Positions 17,038 to 26,526 are shown, counted from the stretch's first letter. The stretch: 64,000 nt of DNA from Nitrobacter sp047149785 (GCF_047149785.1 NZ_BAAGBE010000001.1:2170001-2234000); one strand, 5' to 3'. The notes: generated from the letters alone by a model not told the origin. Numbers and translations are program-made.

Positions 17038-19353
17038 TCAAAACTTGACCTGACCGGAAAACGAGATGGTTCGGGGTGCGCCAACCAAATTAGGAGTCAT
17101 CCAGTATGCATGATCCGTCAGGTTGGCGACGTTCATCCGCAAGATCAACTCCTGGCCCGAGGGGATCCTGGTCCGATAACGCAGTCCGAGATCCTCGGTG
17201 ACATATGACTTGATGAATGCCGAGTTGATCTGATCGACCGCCTGCGGACCGTAGTAATAAACGCCACCGGTCAACGTCAATCCCGGGATAAATGGCAGAT
17301 CATACTCCATCGTCATTTTCGCCATCCGGTCCGAGACGCCGACCGGGCGTTTATCGTCAGTAATCGGACTTGAGGTTTGCACCACGCGCGAGTCCATCAG
17401 CGTGACACTGCCCAGGACTCGCAGATCCGGCATGATCTTGCCGGTCGCGGTGAGTTCGATGCCCTTGTGTATTTCGCGTCCGTCCTGAACGTATGTCAGC
17501 GTGCCGTCCCCATTATTTTGAACAAACTGATTGGCTTTGTTGATCTGGAACAGAGCTCCAGTCAGCAGCATCCCGCCGACGTTGGCCTTGGCCCCGAGTT
17601 CATACTCGTCGCTGAGGTATGGAGGCAGAATCTGGCCTGCGTTTGTAAACGTAGGAAGCGCCGGCACGATTGCGCCCTGCTGAAAAGACTGGCTGTATGT
17701 GACGTAGGTCGAAGCCCACGAAACAGGCTTAAAAACCAGAGATGCGGTGGGCGTCAGCTTCGTTTGGGCTTGATCAGATTGCAATGCGAAAGGCGGAGTC
17801 CTGTTGAAGTCCGTTTCGGCAATCCTCGCGTAATTTCCCCCAATCAGTGCGGACCACTGATCGTTGAACCTGATGTCGTCGCCAATAATCATATTGGTTT
17901 GAGTGACAGTATAAAATTTGTACCAGGTCCCATAATATGAAGTCGAAGCCGCATTCGGTGGAAATGGAGGTTGATTAATATAGACCGGCCCTGCTCCAAT
18001 ATTGAAAACGGGGTCAATAAAGTCGGTATTCCCCGCTTGCATGTCGAGGGATGTCGAGTTGCCGTAAGCGCCGAATGTAAGTTTGTGTTCGACGGAGCCA
18101 GTGTAGAAATTGGCATCGATAAACGTATAGCCCGAGTGCGTATTGTTTCGTGAAGCCGAGCCAAAATAGAGGTATTGATCGTAATTACCGTGATTGTCGT
18201 CCCAATAGTTTTGTCCGTAAGGCGCCCCGCGGTCCAAGCTGGTCTCAAACGAATACGCGGCCCGAACAGATATGACATCGTTGAGATGCGATGAGAATGA
18301 AACCTGGGCCCGGTCAACCGTGTCTGAGGTGCTGGCCCATTGTTGCAGCCACAGCTTATGTGGATCCGGAACACGAGTGTAGTCGAAATCGCCGCCGGGA
18401 TACCAAGTTGGGGTGACTCCCCGAATCAACTGGTCCTGATGTGACCCAACGAACTCGAGCTTTGTATCGGGAGTGATGTTCCATGTGAAAGCGCCGGTGA
18501 TCAGCCCCCGCCGGATCGACTGGAAATCGACTGGCGTCGAACCGTCCTGACCGACAATGTTGAGCCGGTAACCGAACTTCCCTTCCTTGTCGATGGGGCC
18601 GCCGATATCGAGGTGCGTAAAGCCCTGCAGATAGCCGTAGTCTCCAACAGTCAGGCTGTAATAGGGAATCGGCGTCGGCTTCTTGTAGACAAAATTGACC
18701 ATTCCGCCGACATCGGTGCCGCCGTAGAGAAAGCCTGTCAGGCCAGTCAGCACCTCGACGCGTTCTTTGTCCTCCAACGGCGTTATCCCAGAGAAACCAT
18801 CCCTCATCCCATCGATGGCTTTGGCGGTTAAAGCGAAGCCTCGCAACATTGTAGATGGAGATCCATATCCGGCGAACGAGGTGGGTGGTCCGGCTACGGG
18901 ACTGTACTTGAAAGCGTCTTGCGGCTGGGCGGCAAGTCGGTTTTCAAGGAAATCTGTCGACAGCACGTTGACCGAGTATGGGACATCAAGAATCGGCTTC
19001 TGCCCGAACGGGCCGAAGTTGGTGACTGTCGCGGGCCGGTAGCCTTGCGCCTCGCTGCCCTCGCGCGTGCGATAGGCTTCCGCCGCCGCTGCGGCCTGCT
19101 GCGCGGCCACATCGACCGGCGGCATCCGCCGGTGCTCCCCCCGCCGGGCTCGCCGCGGCTTTGCGTGTTGATTCGAAGCCGATCGTGGGATCACCGACGC
19201 CGGCCGATGAGCCGGCGGCTCGACAACGACGGGCGGTAACGCAGGCTGCGATTGCTGTTCCTGACTGACTGCCGCTCTGGAAAAAAGCAGGCTCATTGCC
19301 GTCGCACAAAGAAGCACGGCGCCCCGCGCCTGCCGTTCTTGAGATTTAAGCAC
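17038..19353 (-). CDS. TonB-dependent outer-membrane receptor (siderophore-receptor type)
   Basis: A 771-residue receptor. Signal peptide (about 1-30), then a Pro/Ala/Arg-rich periplasmic linker (about 40-105). A plug domain follows (DVPYSVNVLSTDFLENRLA; RGFALTAKAIDG; KERVEVLTGLTGFLYGGTDVGGMVNFV), then a 22-strand-type barrel. It ends in the terminal aromatic residue (ISFSGQVKF) needed for barrel insertion. A clear N-terminal signalling domain for sigma-factor regulation is not seen. It leads the operon with the substrate-binding protein. Upstream, across 359 bp, lies the divergent ModE-like regulator. Confidence 0.9.
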   Translation of the reverse strand: MLKSQERQARGAVLLCATAMSLLFSRAAVSQEQQSQPALPPVVVEPPAHRPASVIPRSASNQHAKPRRARRGEHRRMPPVDVAAQQAAAAAEAYRTREGSEAQGYRPATVTNFGPFGQKPILDVPYSVNVLSTDFLENRLAAQPQDAFKYSPVAGPPTSFAGYGSPSTMLRGFALTAKAIDGMRDGFSGITPLEDKERVEVLTGLTGFLYGGTDVGGMVNFVYKKPTPIPYYSLTVGDYGYLQGFTHLDIGGPIDKEGKFGYRLNIVGQDGSTPVDFQSIRRGLITGAFTWNITPDTKLEFVGSHQDQLIRGVTPTWYPGGDFDYTRVPDPHKLWLQQWASTSDTVDRAQVSFSSHLNDVISVRAAYSFETSLDRGAPYGQNYWDDNHGNYDQYLYFGSASRNNTHSGYTFIDANFYTGSVEHKLTFGAYGNSTSLDMQAGNTDFIDPVFNIGAGPVYINQPPFPPNAASTSYYGTWYKFYTVTQTNMIIGDDIRFNDQWSALIGGNYARIAETDFNRTPPFALQSDQAQTKLTPTASLVFKPVSWASTYVTYSQSFQQGAIVPALPTFTNAGQILPPYLSDEYELGAKANVGGMLLTGALFQINKANQFVQNNGDGTLTYVQDGREIHKGIELTATGKIMPDLRVLGSVTLMDSRVVQTSSPITDDKRPVGVSDRMAKMTMEYDLPFIPGLTLTGGVYYYGPQAVDQINSAFIKSYVTEDLGLRYRTRIPSGQELILRMNVANLTDHAYWMTPNLVGAPRTISFSGQVKF

Positions 19354-19606
19354 CGAAGTCCCCCTTCTTCATGCACTATCTTGCGGGCGCGCTTGTCCGC
19401 CGGCGCACGACATGGTCGCGGCCTCTTCGCTAGCTGGATTTCGATTGGACGCTTTACTGCGAGCGGAGAGTGAATGCGTCTATTCAGCGTCTCTCACCGA
19501 CCGCAACCCACCTGACAAAGGGCGAATCTGCGGAGAACCGCTATGCTGCTCTATTCGCGCTGCCGTCTATCTTCCGCCACGCCGGTCTCCCCGAAGATCC
19601 CCAAAT

Positions 19607-19628
19607 CGCTATATTTGATGAGATACCG
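19607..19628. promoter_or_regulatory. Possible Mo-box (ModE-type operator half-sites)
   Basis: CGCTATAT and, six bases later, AGATACCG form an imperfect inverted pair (6 of 8 positions match). This resembles the CGxTATAT-type half-sites bound by ModE proteins. It lies between the divergent TonB receptor and ModE-like genes. Weak evidence from pattern only. Confidence 0.25.
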
Positions 19629-19712
19629 CGTGACATTAGGGTTGGAATTCCGGATGTAAATGGAAAAAATCACACTATTTTCGGATGCGGCTGCGCGAAA
19701 AGAAAGCGACGG

Positions 19713-20617
19713 ATGCCCCTGAACACATTTCTGCGTCTCGAATTCACGAAGCCAGCCGCGTATTGCTCCGGCATCGGCGGCTATATAGCCTCGCTTCTCG
19801 AGGCTGTCGCCACATTCGGGTCGGTCTCCGCGGCCGCGCGCGTTATGAAAGCCGATCCGCCTTTCCTGCGGAGGATGGTTCGCTGCATCAATGAAGACTT
19901 TGGAGGCATCATCGTCCTTAAACGGGGACGTTCGGGAGGCGCCTTTGTGACGGGCAAAGGTCTGGCGCTGCTGCAACAGTACAGAATGATTGACGAAGGT
20001 ATTCGACGAGTCTTCGCCGAGGACCTGCGTGAAATTGAGAAGCTTATAGGCAGCGACCCGCAAATGCCGCGACATTTGATGGAATATGACCGCTGGAGAC
20101 AACTTTCGCCGCCTAAAACTGAAAACTCCAAACGTCGGGCGCAGGCGACGAAATCGACGATCGTAAATTCGGTCCCGCTATCAGTTCATGTCTATCTGGC
20201 GCTTTTCTCGGAAAAACTATGGATCGGCGAAAGAAGCATGATCCTGCTTCGGGCGATGCCGAGCATGGATCAATCGCAGCCGCCGCACGCGCGACGGATT
20301 GGACCTATTATCGCGTGCAGAAGAGGATTAGATCGCTGAACCGGGATCTGGACGAAATCGTTCTCACCCACCGCGGGCGCGGTGGCGCGATTTTGACGAC
20401 CCGAGGCGCGGAACTCGTCGAACGTTTTTACAAGATCCAACGCGGTATATACGACAAATTTTCCAGCGAGCTTGCATTCGCGGCGCATCTTGCCGGCGGT
20501 GATAAGAAGGGCAACAAAATTTCTCCTCGCGACGCCCGATGGATGGAAGCCAGAGCCAAGCTGGGCGCGTGTGACGATATATGTATTCGAAGCGGAGTCG
20601 GAATGGCGAGCCGTTGA
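19713..20617 (+). pseudogene. Regulator with two ModE-type winged-helix domains, split by a one-base frameshift
   Basis: The first domain (from ATG 19713) contains SLLEAVATFGSVSAAARVMK and RGRSGGAFVTGKGLALLQQY, the LysR-like winged helix at the ModE N-terminus. The frame continues without a stop into a second, similar domain: SEKLWIGERSMILLRAM at about 20240, then, one base out of frame, AEHGSIAAAARATDWTYYRV and HRGRGGAILTTRGAELVERF to a stop at 20617. Adding one base near 20255-20258 joins both halves. The intact product would be about 300 aa with tandem DNA-binding domains and no molybdate-binding MOP domain. An in-frame 81-codon extension upstream to 19470 lacks homology, so I exclude it. 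It may be a true mutation or a sequencing error. Confidence 0.65.
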
Positions 20618-20730
20618 TCCCGCCGGAACTAACGCCCAACAGTCGCTTCATGCGAGCACCATTCCGGTGTCTATTTGCGTTCATGAGGATCCGATAAATC
20701 CGACGCGACTTTCGCGTTGCTATATTATTG

Positions 20731-20985
20731 TCATGGGTCTGGCGTTGATCCGTCGACACCGTCCCCGATCTCCTGACACAGCTTCGGTCCCCTGGCGAGT
20801 CGACGCCCGAGCGTTTCCAAAAACTTGTCATATCGCTCGCCGCCCTTGGCGTGGGCGGCAGCCTGGGCCATTTCCGGCAAGGACGCGGTCGATGTCAGCC
20901 AGGCGCGGATGAAGATGGCGAAGGCTTCATTGGCGATGCCCGTATCGCGCTCCAATGCCCATAAGGGATTAATTCCATCGCCCAT
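20731..20985 (-). CDS. Hypothetical protein, 84 aa
   Basis: A small leftward frame from ATG 20985 with a plausible AGGTCG ribosome binding site. The sequence (IANEAFAIFIRAWLTSTASL, then KGGERYDKFLETLGRRLARG) predicts amphipathic helices and reads like genuine soluble protein. No family recognised. It is the last chromosomal feature before the island's left attachment site; 20986-21356 otherwise shows no gene. Confidence 0.4.
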   Translation of the reverse strand: MGDGINPLWALERDTGIANEAFAIFIRAWLTSTASLPEMAQAAAHAKGGERYDKFLETLGRRLARGPKLCQEIGDGVDGSTPDP

Positions 20986-21356
20986 ACTCGACCTACATGG
21001 CGCACGCCATGCTTCCGGCTTCTCTTTGACGGTTCATGCTTCGTTATCGCCGTCGCGGCTGTTCGCTGTCGCGCATTCTTTTCTTGCAGGTTAGGTCCAT
21101 GCCCTCGGCTTTCTAGTCGCCGCCGGGCTTGCCCTGTTCAACAGGTCGATTAGCTTGCAAGATGCCCCTACCTTTCAGAAGGGACGCCAGAACGGCGGTA
21201 CAGAAATTGCCAAGTTCCTCAAATTAGGACTCATGCTCGTGTTATCGTCGGTTAACATTGGGACCGAATAATTCACCCATCAGCCACGCAGTTTAGTATG
21301 CGGCTATATGACAACCAATATTTCCCAATTGGCTGAGTGCCCATTATTATCCCGAC

Positions 21357-21406
21357 TGGCGCGCCCGAAGAGATTCGAACTCCTGACCCCCAGATTCGTA
21401 GTCTGG
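21357..21406. other. attL: 3' fragment of tRNA-Arg
   Basis: These 50 bp are identical to 49694-49743 and correspond to the anticodon loop through the CCA end of tRNA-Arg(ACG), read on the minus strand. The sequence beyond 21406 diverges from the tRNA, so this copy cannot fold into a tRNA and is a recombination scar. Confidence 0.92.
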
Positions 21407-21683
21407 GAAAGATCATTGAAATTATTGTAGCTCGTTACCGTAAGAACAGAAAATCATCGCCGCGCATTACTTATGCCACCTTTTGCCGTTACCGAATAGA
21501 ACGACGAAACGGGACGTTGGCTTGGTCTTGTAAGCGGGCGGAAGCGGCCGACGGTCCGGCTCGATCCACGGGCCATCCTTCGGGGCCGGGAGTAGTCACC
21601 TGATGCCACGCCCGATCTTCGACTTTGGGAAACGTTAAGGCATTCCGCCATACCACTGCCGGGGTCCTGTCTCCCGGATCAGT

Positions 21684-22475
21684 ATGTCCCGAACATCAAA
21701 ACGTTTCGCCTCGCACCTGCGCCGCTGGCGGCGCCGCGGAACGCGGGCGTGTCAGAAGATCGCCAAGGCGCCACGATCTGTCCGGATCGCAGGCGCTGTG
21801 GCGGTCGTGCTCGCCACCGGCGTGACGACGAACCTCATTTATCAGATAGTCCGTAAACCGGCCGAGTTGTTCTTCTTCATCGGTCACAGACTCGACAAGG
21901 AGCCCGCCGAGACGTGGCGGCATTACGGACAATTGTTTCGGACATATGCGACCCGCTCGATCTCGCCGGAATTGTTGGCAGCGCTCGCTCAAGTTGAGAG
22001 TTCAGGCAATCCGGTGGATCGGACCTATTGGCGCTGGCAGTTCAGTTTCAATCCTTTCAAGATCTATCAGCCGGCATCCAGCGCCGTCGGCCTATTCCAA
22101 ATGACTGATCCTGCCTATTCGGAGGTCGCACGTTTCTGCATCCGAGCAAGATTGGTCGAAGATACTGGTTGTGGTTTCGGCCCCTATATCCGCGTCATAC
22201 CCAGCCATGCCGTCGAGCTGGCATCAATATATTTGGACCGGAACGTAGCTGCCGTCCTCACCCGGGCGGGCAACGTACCGGCTAACGAGCGGCAAAGGCA
22301 GGATCTTGCCGCCTTCATCCATCTCTGCGGCGGAGGCCCCGCCACCGCATACGCACGACGTCACTTCCAGATGAACGCTACCGAACGATGCGGGGACCAT
22401 CTCGTTGCGGCGTACATTTTCAAGGTCGATACGATGAGACGACGATTTCAACGCCTTGCCGCCAACGACGTGTGA
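21684..22475 (+). CDS. Membrane-anchored lytic transglycosylase (SLT domain)
   Basis: A 263-residue protein. An Arg-rich cytoplasmic start is followed by one transmembrane segment (AGAVAVVLATGVTTNLIY) and a soluble SLT-type domain. The catalytic Glu lies in LLAALAQVESSGNP, followed by SAVGLFQMTDPAYSEV, the GLFQ-type motif of lysozyme-like transglycosylases. It should cleave peptidoglycan in the periplasm, a task often supplied by mobile elements for secretion or DNA transfer. The Cys residues in the C-terminal half could form disulphides. It is the first gene inside the island. Confidence 0.82.
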   Translation: MSRTSKRFASHLRRWRRRGTRACQKIAKAPRSVRIAGAVAVVLATGVTTNLIYQIVRKPAELFFFIGHRLDKEPAETWRHYGQLFRTYATRSISPELLAALAQVESSGNPVDRTYWRWQFSFNPFKIYQPASSAVGLFQMTDPAYSEVARFCIRARLVEDTGCGFGPYIRVIPSHAVELASIYLDRNVAAVLTRAGNVPANERQRQDLAAFIHLCGGGPATAYARRHFQMNATERCGDHLVAAYIFKVDTMRRRFQRLAANDV

Positions 22476-22633
22476 ATAGGCGTCGGAGAGTGACCCCTCC
22501 CGCGCCAAGCAGATCAATAGCTTAGCGCGCCGATCGGCGTCCGGACCCCGCGCCGATTAACACCAAAGGTACCGTGTGGACGTTTCCTCCCTGACTAGGG
22601 GCACTCGTTGTTCCGCGTCCGCTTGGATATTGA

Positions 22634-22774
22634 GTGATCAGTACGCGCGACCACGGCCCCGATGAAATCGACGATTGCATCGGCGCGCGTACAGTGGCGA
22701 AAGCCGCGTCCGACGCCGGGCTGTTTCGGATATTCGCCGGCGAGATGCAGATCGGAGATCACGTAGACGCGACG
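22634..22774 (-). pseudogene. Calcineurin-like metallophosphoesterase, N-terminal fragment
   Basis: A leftward frame reads RRVYVISDLHLAGEYPKQPG, then GRGFRHCTRADAIVDFIGAV. The DLHL motif is the first metal-binding block (D-x-H) of calcineurin-like phosphoesterases. The later GDxx, GNHE and GHxH blocks are missing, so only the first ~45 residues survive. It is unrelated in detail to the intact phosphoesterase at 30562. The rest of 22476-23157 holds no supported gene. Confidence 0.55.
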
Positions 22775-23169
22775 CAATTGGCCAACCCCCTTCACATCTT
22801 GGGCGCACCGTCTAACGGCGTGAACTTCCCCGTGGTTTCGCAAGACGCTTCCTGCCCTCTATGGCCCGGCAAAGCACAATAACTCCTCGCTCACGCGAGA
22901 GGCAGCATCTCGATCCATGCGTCGTCCCTTGGTCAACGCCATTTGACCAGCGCGCTGCGGTCGTTACTGCGCCGCTAAGGCAGGCAGCCCGCGAAATCGC
23001 CCAAGGTCGGTGCTGTCATCCATGGCAGGCCACTGATGCGATTGTGCAACACTACATAAAAAGTGGCAAACTCTACCTGTCGCTACTCTTACACTTTCCA
23101 GGGATTGTGCAACTTTAGCGGGATATTTTCTATTTTTTTGGGCGGCGCTTACTGCCGTTGGAGGACAAC

Positions 23170-23694
23170 ATGCCAGTCGGCGACAAGGAAGCGGCAGTCG
23201 TCGCGTGCGTCAACGCGGCGCTCAAAGCGCGCGGCTACAACCCGCCATACGATACTAGCCAGAAAATGAATGGTGTCCCGATTTATGGCTACCAACCGGA
23301 AACGATGATCATGTTTCATCGCAAGGTTAGAACGTGCCTGGCCGCAAAGGGCTACACTTACACGTATAGAGAAACGCTCGCTTACATGAACCAAACACTC
23401 GTCATGACGCTTGCGGAAATCTACGCGGCGATCGACGTGAAGACCACCGCTCCTGCGCCTGCCGGCGCTGCAGAAGTAGCTTTCCAACCGGTGTCAGACG
23501 GAGGCGTAGCGCCCCAGCGCACGACGAAAAAGGCGGCGAAGGCACCCCGAGCAAGGGCCAAGCCCGGACGGGCGGGGAAGAAGGCCGCCAAGAAGAAAGC
23601 CGCTAAGAAAAAGCCTGCATCCAAAAAGAAAACCCCAGGCAGAGCTGCGGCAAAAAAGAAGAAGGCCGCTAAGCGGAAGGGCAAGAGGAATTAG
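23170..23694 (+). CDS. Hypothetical protein with histone H1-like Lys/Ala-rich tail
   Basis: A 174-residue protein from ATG 23170, preceded by TTGGAGGAC. The first ~95 residues form a small alpha-helical unit (VACVNAALKARGYNPPY; YGYQPETMIMFHRKVRTCLA). The last ~65 residues are almost only Lys, Ala, Arg and Pro in KKAAKKKAAKKK-type runs. Such tails bind nucleic acid non-specifically, as in bacterial histone H1-like proteins, so the protein may coat island DNA or act with a partner. No family recognised for the N-terminal part. It is followed 53 bp later by an outer-membrane-type gene. Confidence 0.65.
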   Translation: MPVGDKEAAVVACVNAALKARGYNPPYDTSQKMNGVPIYGYQPETMIMFHRKVRTCLAAKGYTYTYRETLAYMNQTLVMTLAEIYAAIDVKTTAPAPAGAAEVAFQPVSDGGVAPQRTTKKAAKAPRARAKPGRAGKKAAKKKAAKKKPASKKKTPGRAAAKKKKAAKRKGKRN

Positions 23695-23747
23695 AGGGAC
23701 TGCATTCGAGAACTTCAGTTTGACCGATTAGTTTGTAGGAGGCGCCG

Positions 23748-25112
23748 ATGTTACGGGCTGTCTATGCTTGTTCTATCGCATTAATCGCTTCTCTGTTTCA
23801 CGTGTTGCCGACAGCTGCCGCTAGTCTACTTCCGGCGCAGGGTGACATCTGCAGCGCCATTCCCCCGCCGGGGCAATTGACGGCAGTATCTAAGAGACTG
23901 GTTGCAAACTACGTGCTTGCCGGCAATGCAACGGCGATCAAGCGCGTTTTCGGAGATCCAGTCCTCTGGAATTCGATCTTCACGATGGGCGAGGACCAAT
24001 TTTGCGCAACCTCATCGGTCTGTCGCGGCGTAACAGGTGATGCCTGCAAGAAAGAGGTGGACGCGTGCAAGCTTTCGCGCGCCTCCGCGTTGATGGGCGC
24101 GGAAACTCTCCTTGACGGCCTAGCCGCCGACTCTTCGAGCAAGAACCCAAGCTTCAGCATGAGCCCAGCCTTGGTAAGATTCGACAGCGCTGCGCGGATG
24201 CGAGCCTATTTTTCCACCGCCGCCGACAACGGCATCGAATGCGTCGCACCGAAATCTGGCAAGATGCCGCAATCTCCGGCCGTTGCCGATACTTCGCCGC
24301 TTCGTGTCAGAGGCCTATCGAACGATTTGCTTACGGATCGCAGCGCACCCTCGTTTTCTTCGACGAGCCAGGCCACTTTGACAGCGACCGGCGACCACAG
24401 CACTCCTACCCAAACCCAGAACTTCAAAGCAACGGGCGCGATCGGCTACGCCTTCCAGGGTGATCTGGCCACGGCAGTTCCGTACGTGTCCTTCAACCAG
24501 TCGATAACCGATGTCACCGGCAAGCCGGTCACAACGGATCCTAGCAGTTTCGTCGCCGGCGGCATGATGTTCACGGGTACCATTCCCGGCGACGTCCTGG
24601 TTCAAACAATTGCCGCAAAACCGCAATTTCTGGAGAACACTAAGAACTACAGCCAAATAGGCAGTCTAACCCTTGTCTATAAGCCTTTCACTGGCTTTGA
24701 TGTCTCCAATGGAGGCTTCAATCTCAATGATCCGAGGCCGCTGCCATTCTGGCCTTCGGTATACGGCGAAGTCTTGTTCGACCTTCGCTCCGACATTGGC
24801 CAATACCTCGATCGAGGCAACGATTCCGTGCAGAGACTCCTGAACCAAAACTACGTTCGCGCGGGTACGTACTTTGGATTTTCTCTGACGACAGATCCAA
24901 GTGGACCATCGTTCACGCTAACTGTAGCGGAGACCTATCTCCACGGCTTTACCGGCTCTGTCCGCAACCTTGACCTGTTCCATACTCAGTTGACGTACAA
25001 TTTCGACGCAAAGAAGTACGTCGGCATCACAGTGGCCTATACGAAAGGCAGAAACGAAGATACCGCGCTTCCTACGCAGACGTGGACAGTGGGACTGAGC
25101 GCAAAATACTAG
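23748..25112 (+). CDS. Secreted hypothetical protein, probable outer-membrane beta-barrel C-terminus
   Basis: A 454-residue protein with a clear signal peptide (CSIALIASLFHVLPTAAAS) and a good GGAGG site before ATG 23748. The N-terminal region contains four Cys in a short stretch (FCATSSVC ... ACKKEVDAC). From about residue 210 the sequence alternates polar and hydrophobic residues and ends in LPTQTWTVGLSAKY. The terminal aromatic residue and strand pattern suggest an outer-membrane barrel. I do not recognise the family. The role is unknown, and the gene is probably co-transcribed with the Lys-rich protein. Confidence 0.65.
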   Translation: MLRAVYACSIALIASLFHVLPTAAASLLPAQGDICSAIPPPGQLTAVSKRLVANYVLAGNATAIKRVFGDPVLWNSIFTMGEDQFCATSSVCRGVTGDACKKEVDACKLSRASALMGAETLLDGLAADSSSKNPSFSMSPALVRFDSAARMRAYFSTAADNGIECVAPKSGKMPQSPAVADTSPLRVRGLSNDLLTDRSAPSFSSTSQATLTATGDHSTPTQTQNFKATGAIGYAFQGDLATAVPYVSFNQSITDVTGKPVTTDPSSFVAGGMMFTGTIPGDVLVQTIAAKPQFLENTKNYSQIGSLTLVYKPFTGFDVSNGGFNLNDPRPLPFWPSVYGEVLFDLRSDIGQYLDRGNDSVQRLLNQNYVRAGTYFGFSLTTDPSGPSFTLTVAETYLHGFTGSVRNLDLFHTQLTYNFDAKKYVGITVAYTKGRNEDTALPTQTWTVGLSAKY

Positions 25113-25242
25113 CTCGCTCTGCGAACGTAGCGGGTAGTTTCCGCGGGAGGCAATTTGGCAAGTGGGGGCATCAGCCAGCGGCGCACAGTCCAAACGTCTC
25201 GGACATAGGCGTGTGGCGTGTGCCTAGGATTAGGCTCAGGAC

Positions 25243-25683
25243 TCATTGATTGAGATAGAATGCAACTGATGCGGCGATGCAGATGGCGGAGAAGAAGGTG
25301 TGAGCGCATCGGTCGTAGCGGGTGGCGATGCGGCGCCAGTCCTTGAGCCTGGCGAACAGGTTCTCGATCTTGTGACGGGAGCGGTAGAGCATTTTGTCAT
25401 AGGCGAGCGCGCGCTTGCGGCTTCTGGTTGGCGGAATGCACGGCTTGACGCCTCTGGCTTTGAGGGCGGCGCGGAACCAGTTCGAGTCATATCCGCGATC
25501 GGCGATCAGCGCCGTGGCCTGCGGAAAAGCGTTCAAGATCAGGCGTGCGCCCTTGTGATCGCTCATCTGGCCTTCGGTCAGCAGCATGACAAGTGGTTTG
25601 CCGCTCTCGTTGCAGACGACATGGAGTTTGGAGTTCAAGCCGCCTTTCGTGCGGCCGATACACCGGGGAAGAACCCCTTTTTT
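25243..25683 (-). CDS. IS5-family transposase, C-terminal part (orfB, by -1 frameshift)
   Basis: This frame becomes continuous with orfA if the ribosome slips back one base at the AAAAAAG run (A6 at 25678-25683). It then reads RCIGRTKGGLNSKLHVVCNE, the standard transposase segment. The catalytic second Asp lies in ATALIADRGYD and the Glu region in YRSRHKIENLFARLKDWRRI. Together with the D of orfA (MIDSTH) the DDE triad is complete, so the element may be active. A separate start for orfB is not needed. Confidence 0.82.
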   Translation of the reverse strand, partial: KKGVLPRCIGRTKGGLNSKLHVVCNESGKPLVMLLTEGQMSDHKGARLILNAFPQATALIADRGYDSNWFRAALKARGVKPCIPPTRSRKRALAYDKMLYRSRHKIENLFARLKDWRRIATRYDRCAHTFFSAICIAASVAFYLNQ

Positions 25684-26036
25684 AACAAACTCGCGGCCGT
25701 GCGATGCGCTTTCAGGTGCGTGGAATCGATCATAATGCGCTCGGGCTTTGGCCCTTCCGCCGCGAGGCTTGCGAAGATGCGGTCAAACACGCCGAGCCGG
25801 CTCCAGCGAATGAAGCGGTTGTACAGCGTCTTGTGCGGACCGTAGCCTTTCGGCGCGTCCTTCCATTGCAGGCCGTTGCGAATGACATAGACGATGCCGC
25901 TGACAACGCGGCGGTCGTCGACCCGCGGCACACCATGCGCCAACGGGAAATGCGGCGATAACCGCGCCATCTGACGCGCGCTCAGCAAAAACAAATCACC
26001 CATCAAAGCCCCCCAGTCCGGAAGCCTTTGAATCAT
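25635..26036 (-). CDS. IS5-family transposase, N-terminal part (orfA)
   Basis: 133 residues. It contains the DUF4096-type N-terminal region (MARLSPHFPLAHGVPRVDDR; RNGLQWKDAPKGYGPHKTLY) and the first catalytic Asp in RIMIDSTHLKAHRTA. It terminates at 25635 in the zero frame; the fused transposase arises from -1 slippage just before. The fused length of about 265 aa fits the group. Confidence 0.85.
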   Translation of the reverse strand: MIQRLPDWGALMGDLFLLSARQMARLSPHFPLAHGVPRVDDRRVVSGIVYVIRNGLQWKDAPKGYGPHKTLYNRFIRWSRLGVFDRIFASLAAEGPKPERIMIDSTHLKAHRTAASLLKKGFFPGVSAARKAA

Positions 26037-26404
26037 GCCTCAATCCAAATTAATAGGTCCTGAGCCTAGGCGTAGCTCCTCCGGCTAACGCCGGTGTCCG
26101 ATCAAAACAGGGAGCAGTTCAGGTCGGGACCTCTGCCGCCTAAGGCGAAGCGCGCCATTATCATGAGTCCCGCGCTGGCTCGCGGCCTTTGTCGCCGATG
26201 CGAGCTCGATTCCTCAATGAGACGCTGCTCACCGCGGTTTGCGCGGAACAGCTAAATTATAGATGTAAATGCTGATCGAAAAATGACCCCCGTCGGCGTC
26301 ATGGTGACCCCGCCAAGCCATTGTTTTATTGTGTCGGACTTAGGGGACCCTGCGCCGAAACGCCGAAACACAGCCGCGAGTTTCGCGCGCGCCGAGGAGG
26401 TCGC

Positions 26405-26500
26405 ATGGATAAGCTGGTGGGCGCCAAAGATAGACTAGACCTTGACGGTGGCTTTGTTCGCGTCCGTGGAGCACGGGAGCACAATCTCCGCCGAACCTGA
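26405..26500 (+). pseudogene. UvrA-type excinuclease N-terminal fragment
   Basis: From ATG 26405, preceded by GAGGAGG, the frame reads DLDGGFVRVRGAREHNLRR and stops. V-R-G-A-R-E-H-N-L-R is the conserved start of UvrA-family ABC ATPases, just before Walker A. Everything after is missing. It looks like an N-terminal stub of a class II UvrA paralogue left by a deletion. The stretch 26069-26404 before it contains nothing I can support. Confidence 0.5.
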
Positions 26501-26526
26501 CTGCACGCCCGGGCAGCGGCTTTATT

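Larger units (their letters stand above)
25233..26066 (-). mobile_element. IS5-family insertion sequence (IS427-like group), 834 bp
   Basis: The ends are inverted repeats, GGCTCAGGAC at 25233 and its complement ending at 26066, with further matches inward. The flanking bases are TA on both sides (25231-25232 and 26067-26068), a plausible target duplication. It encodes a DDE transposase in two overlapping frames joined by a slippery A6G. Confidence 0.88.

Noticed and set aside
19470..19712. N-terminal extension of the ModE-like frame from ATG 19470
   Set aside because: These 81 codons overlap the divergent promoter region and show no protein-like features; homology begins at 19713.
19782..19794. 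Palindrome GGCTATATAGCC inside the ModE-like gene as a Mo-box
   Set aside because: It lies within the coding sequence of the first winged helix and lacks the usual spaced half-site layout.
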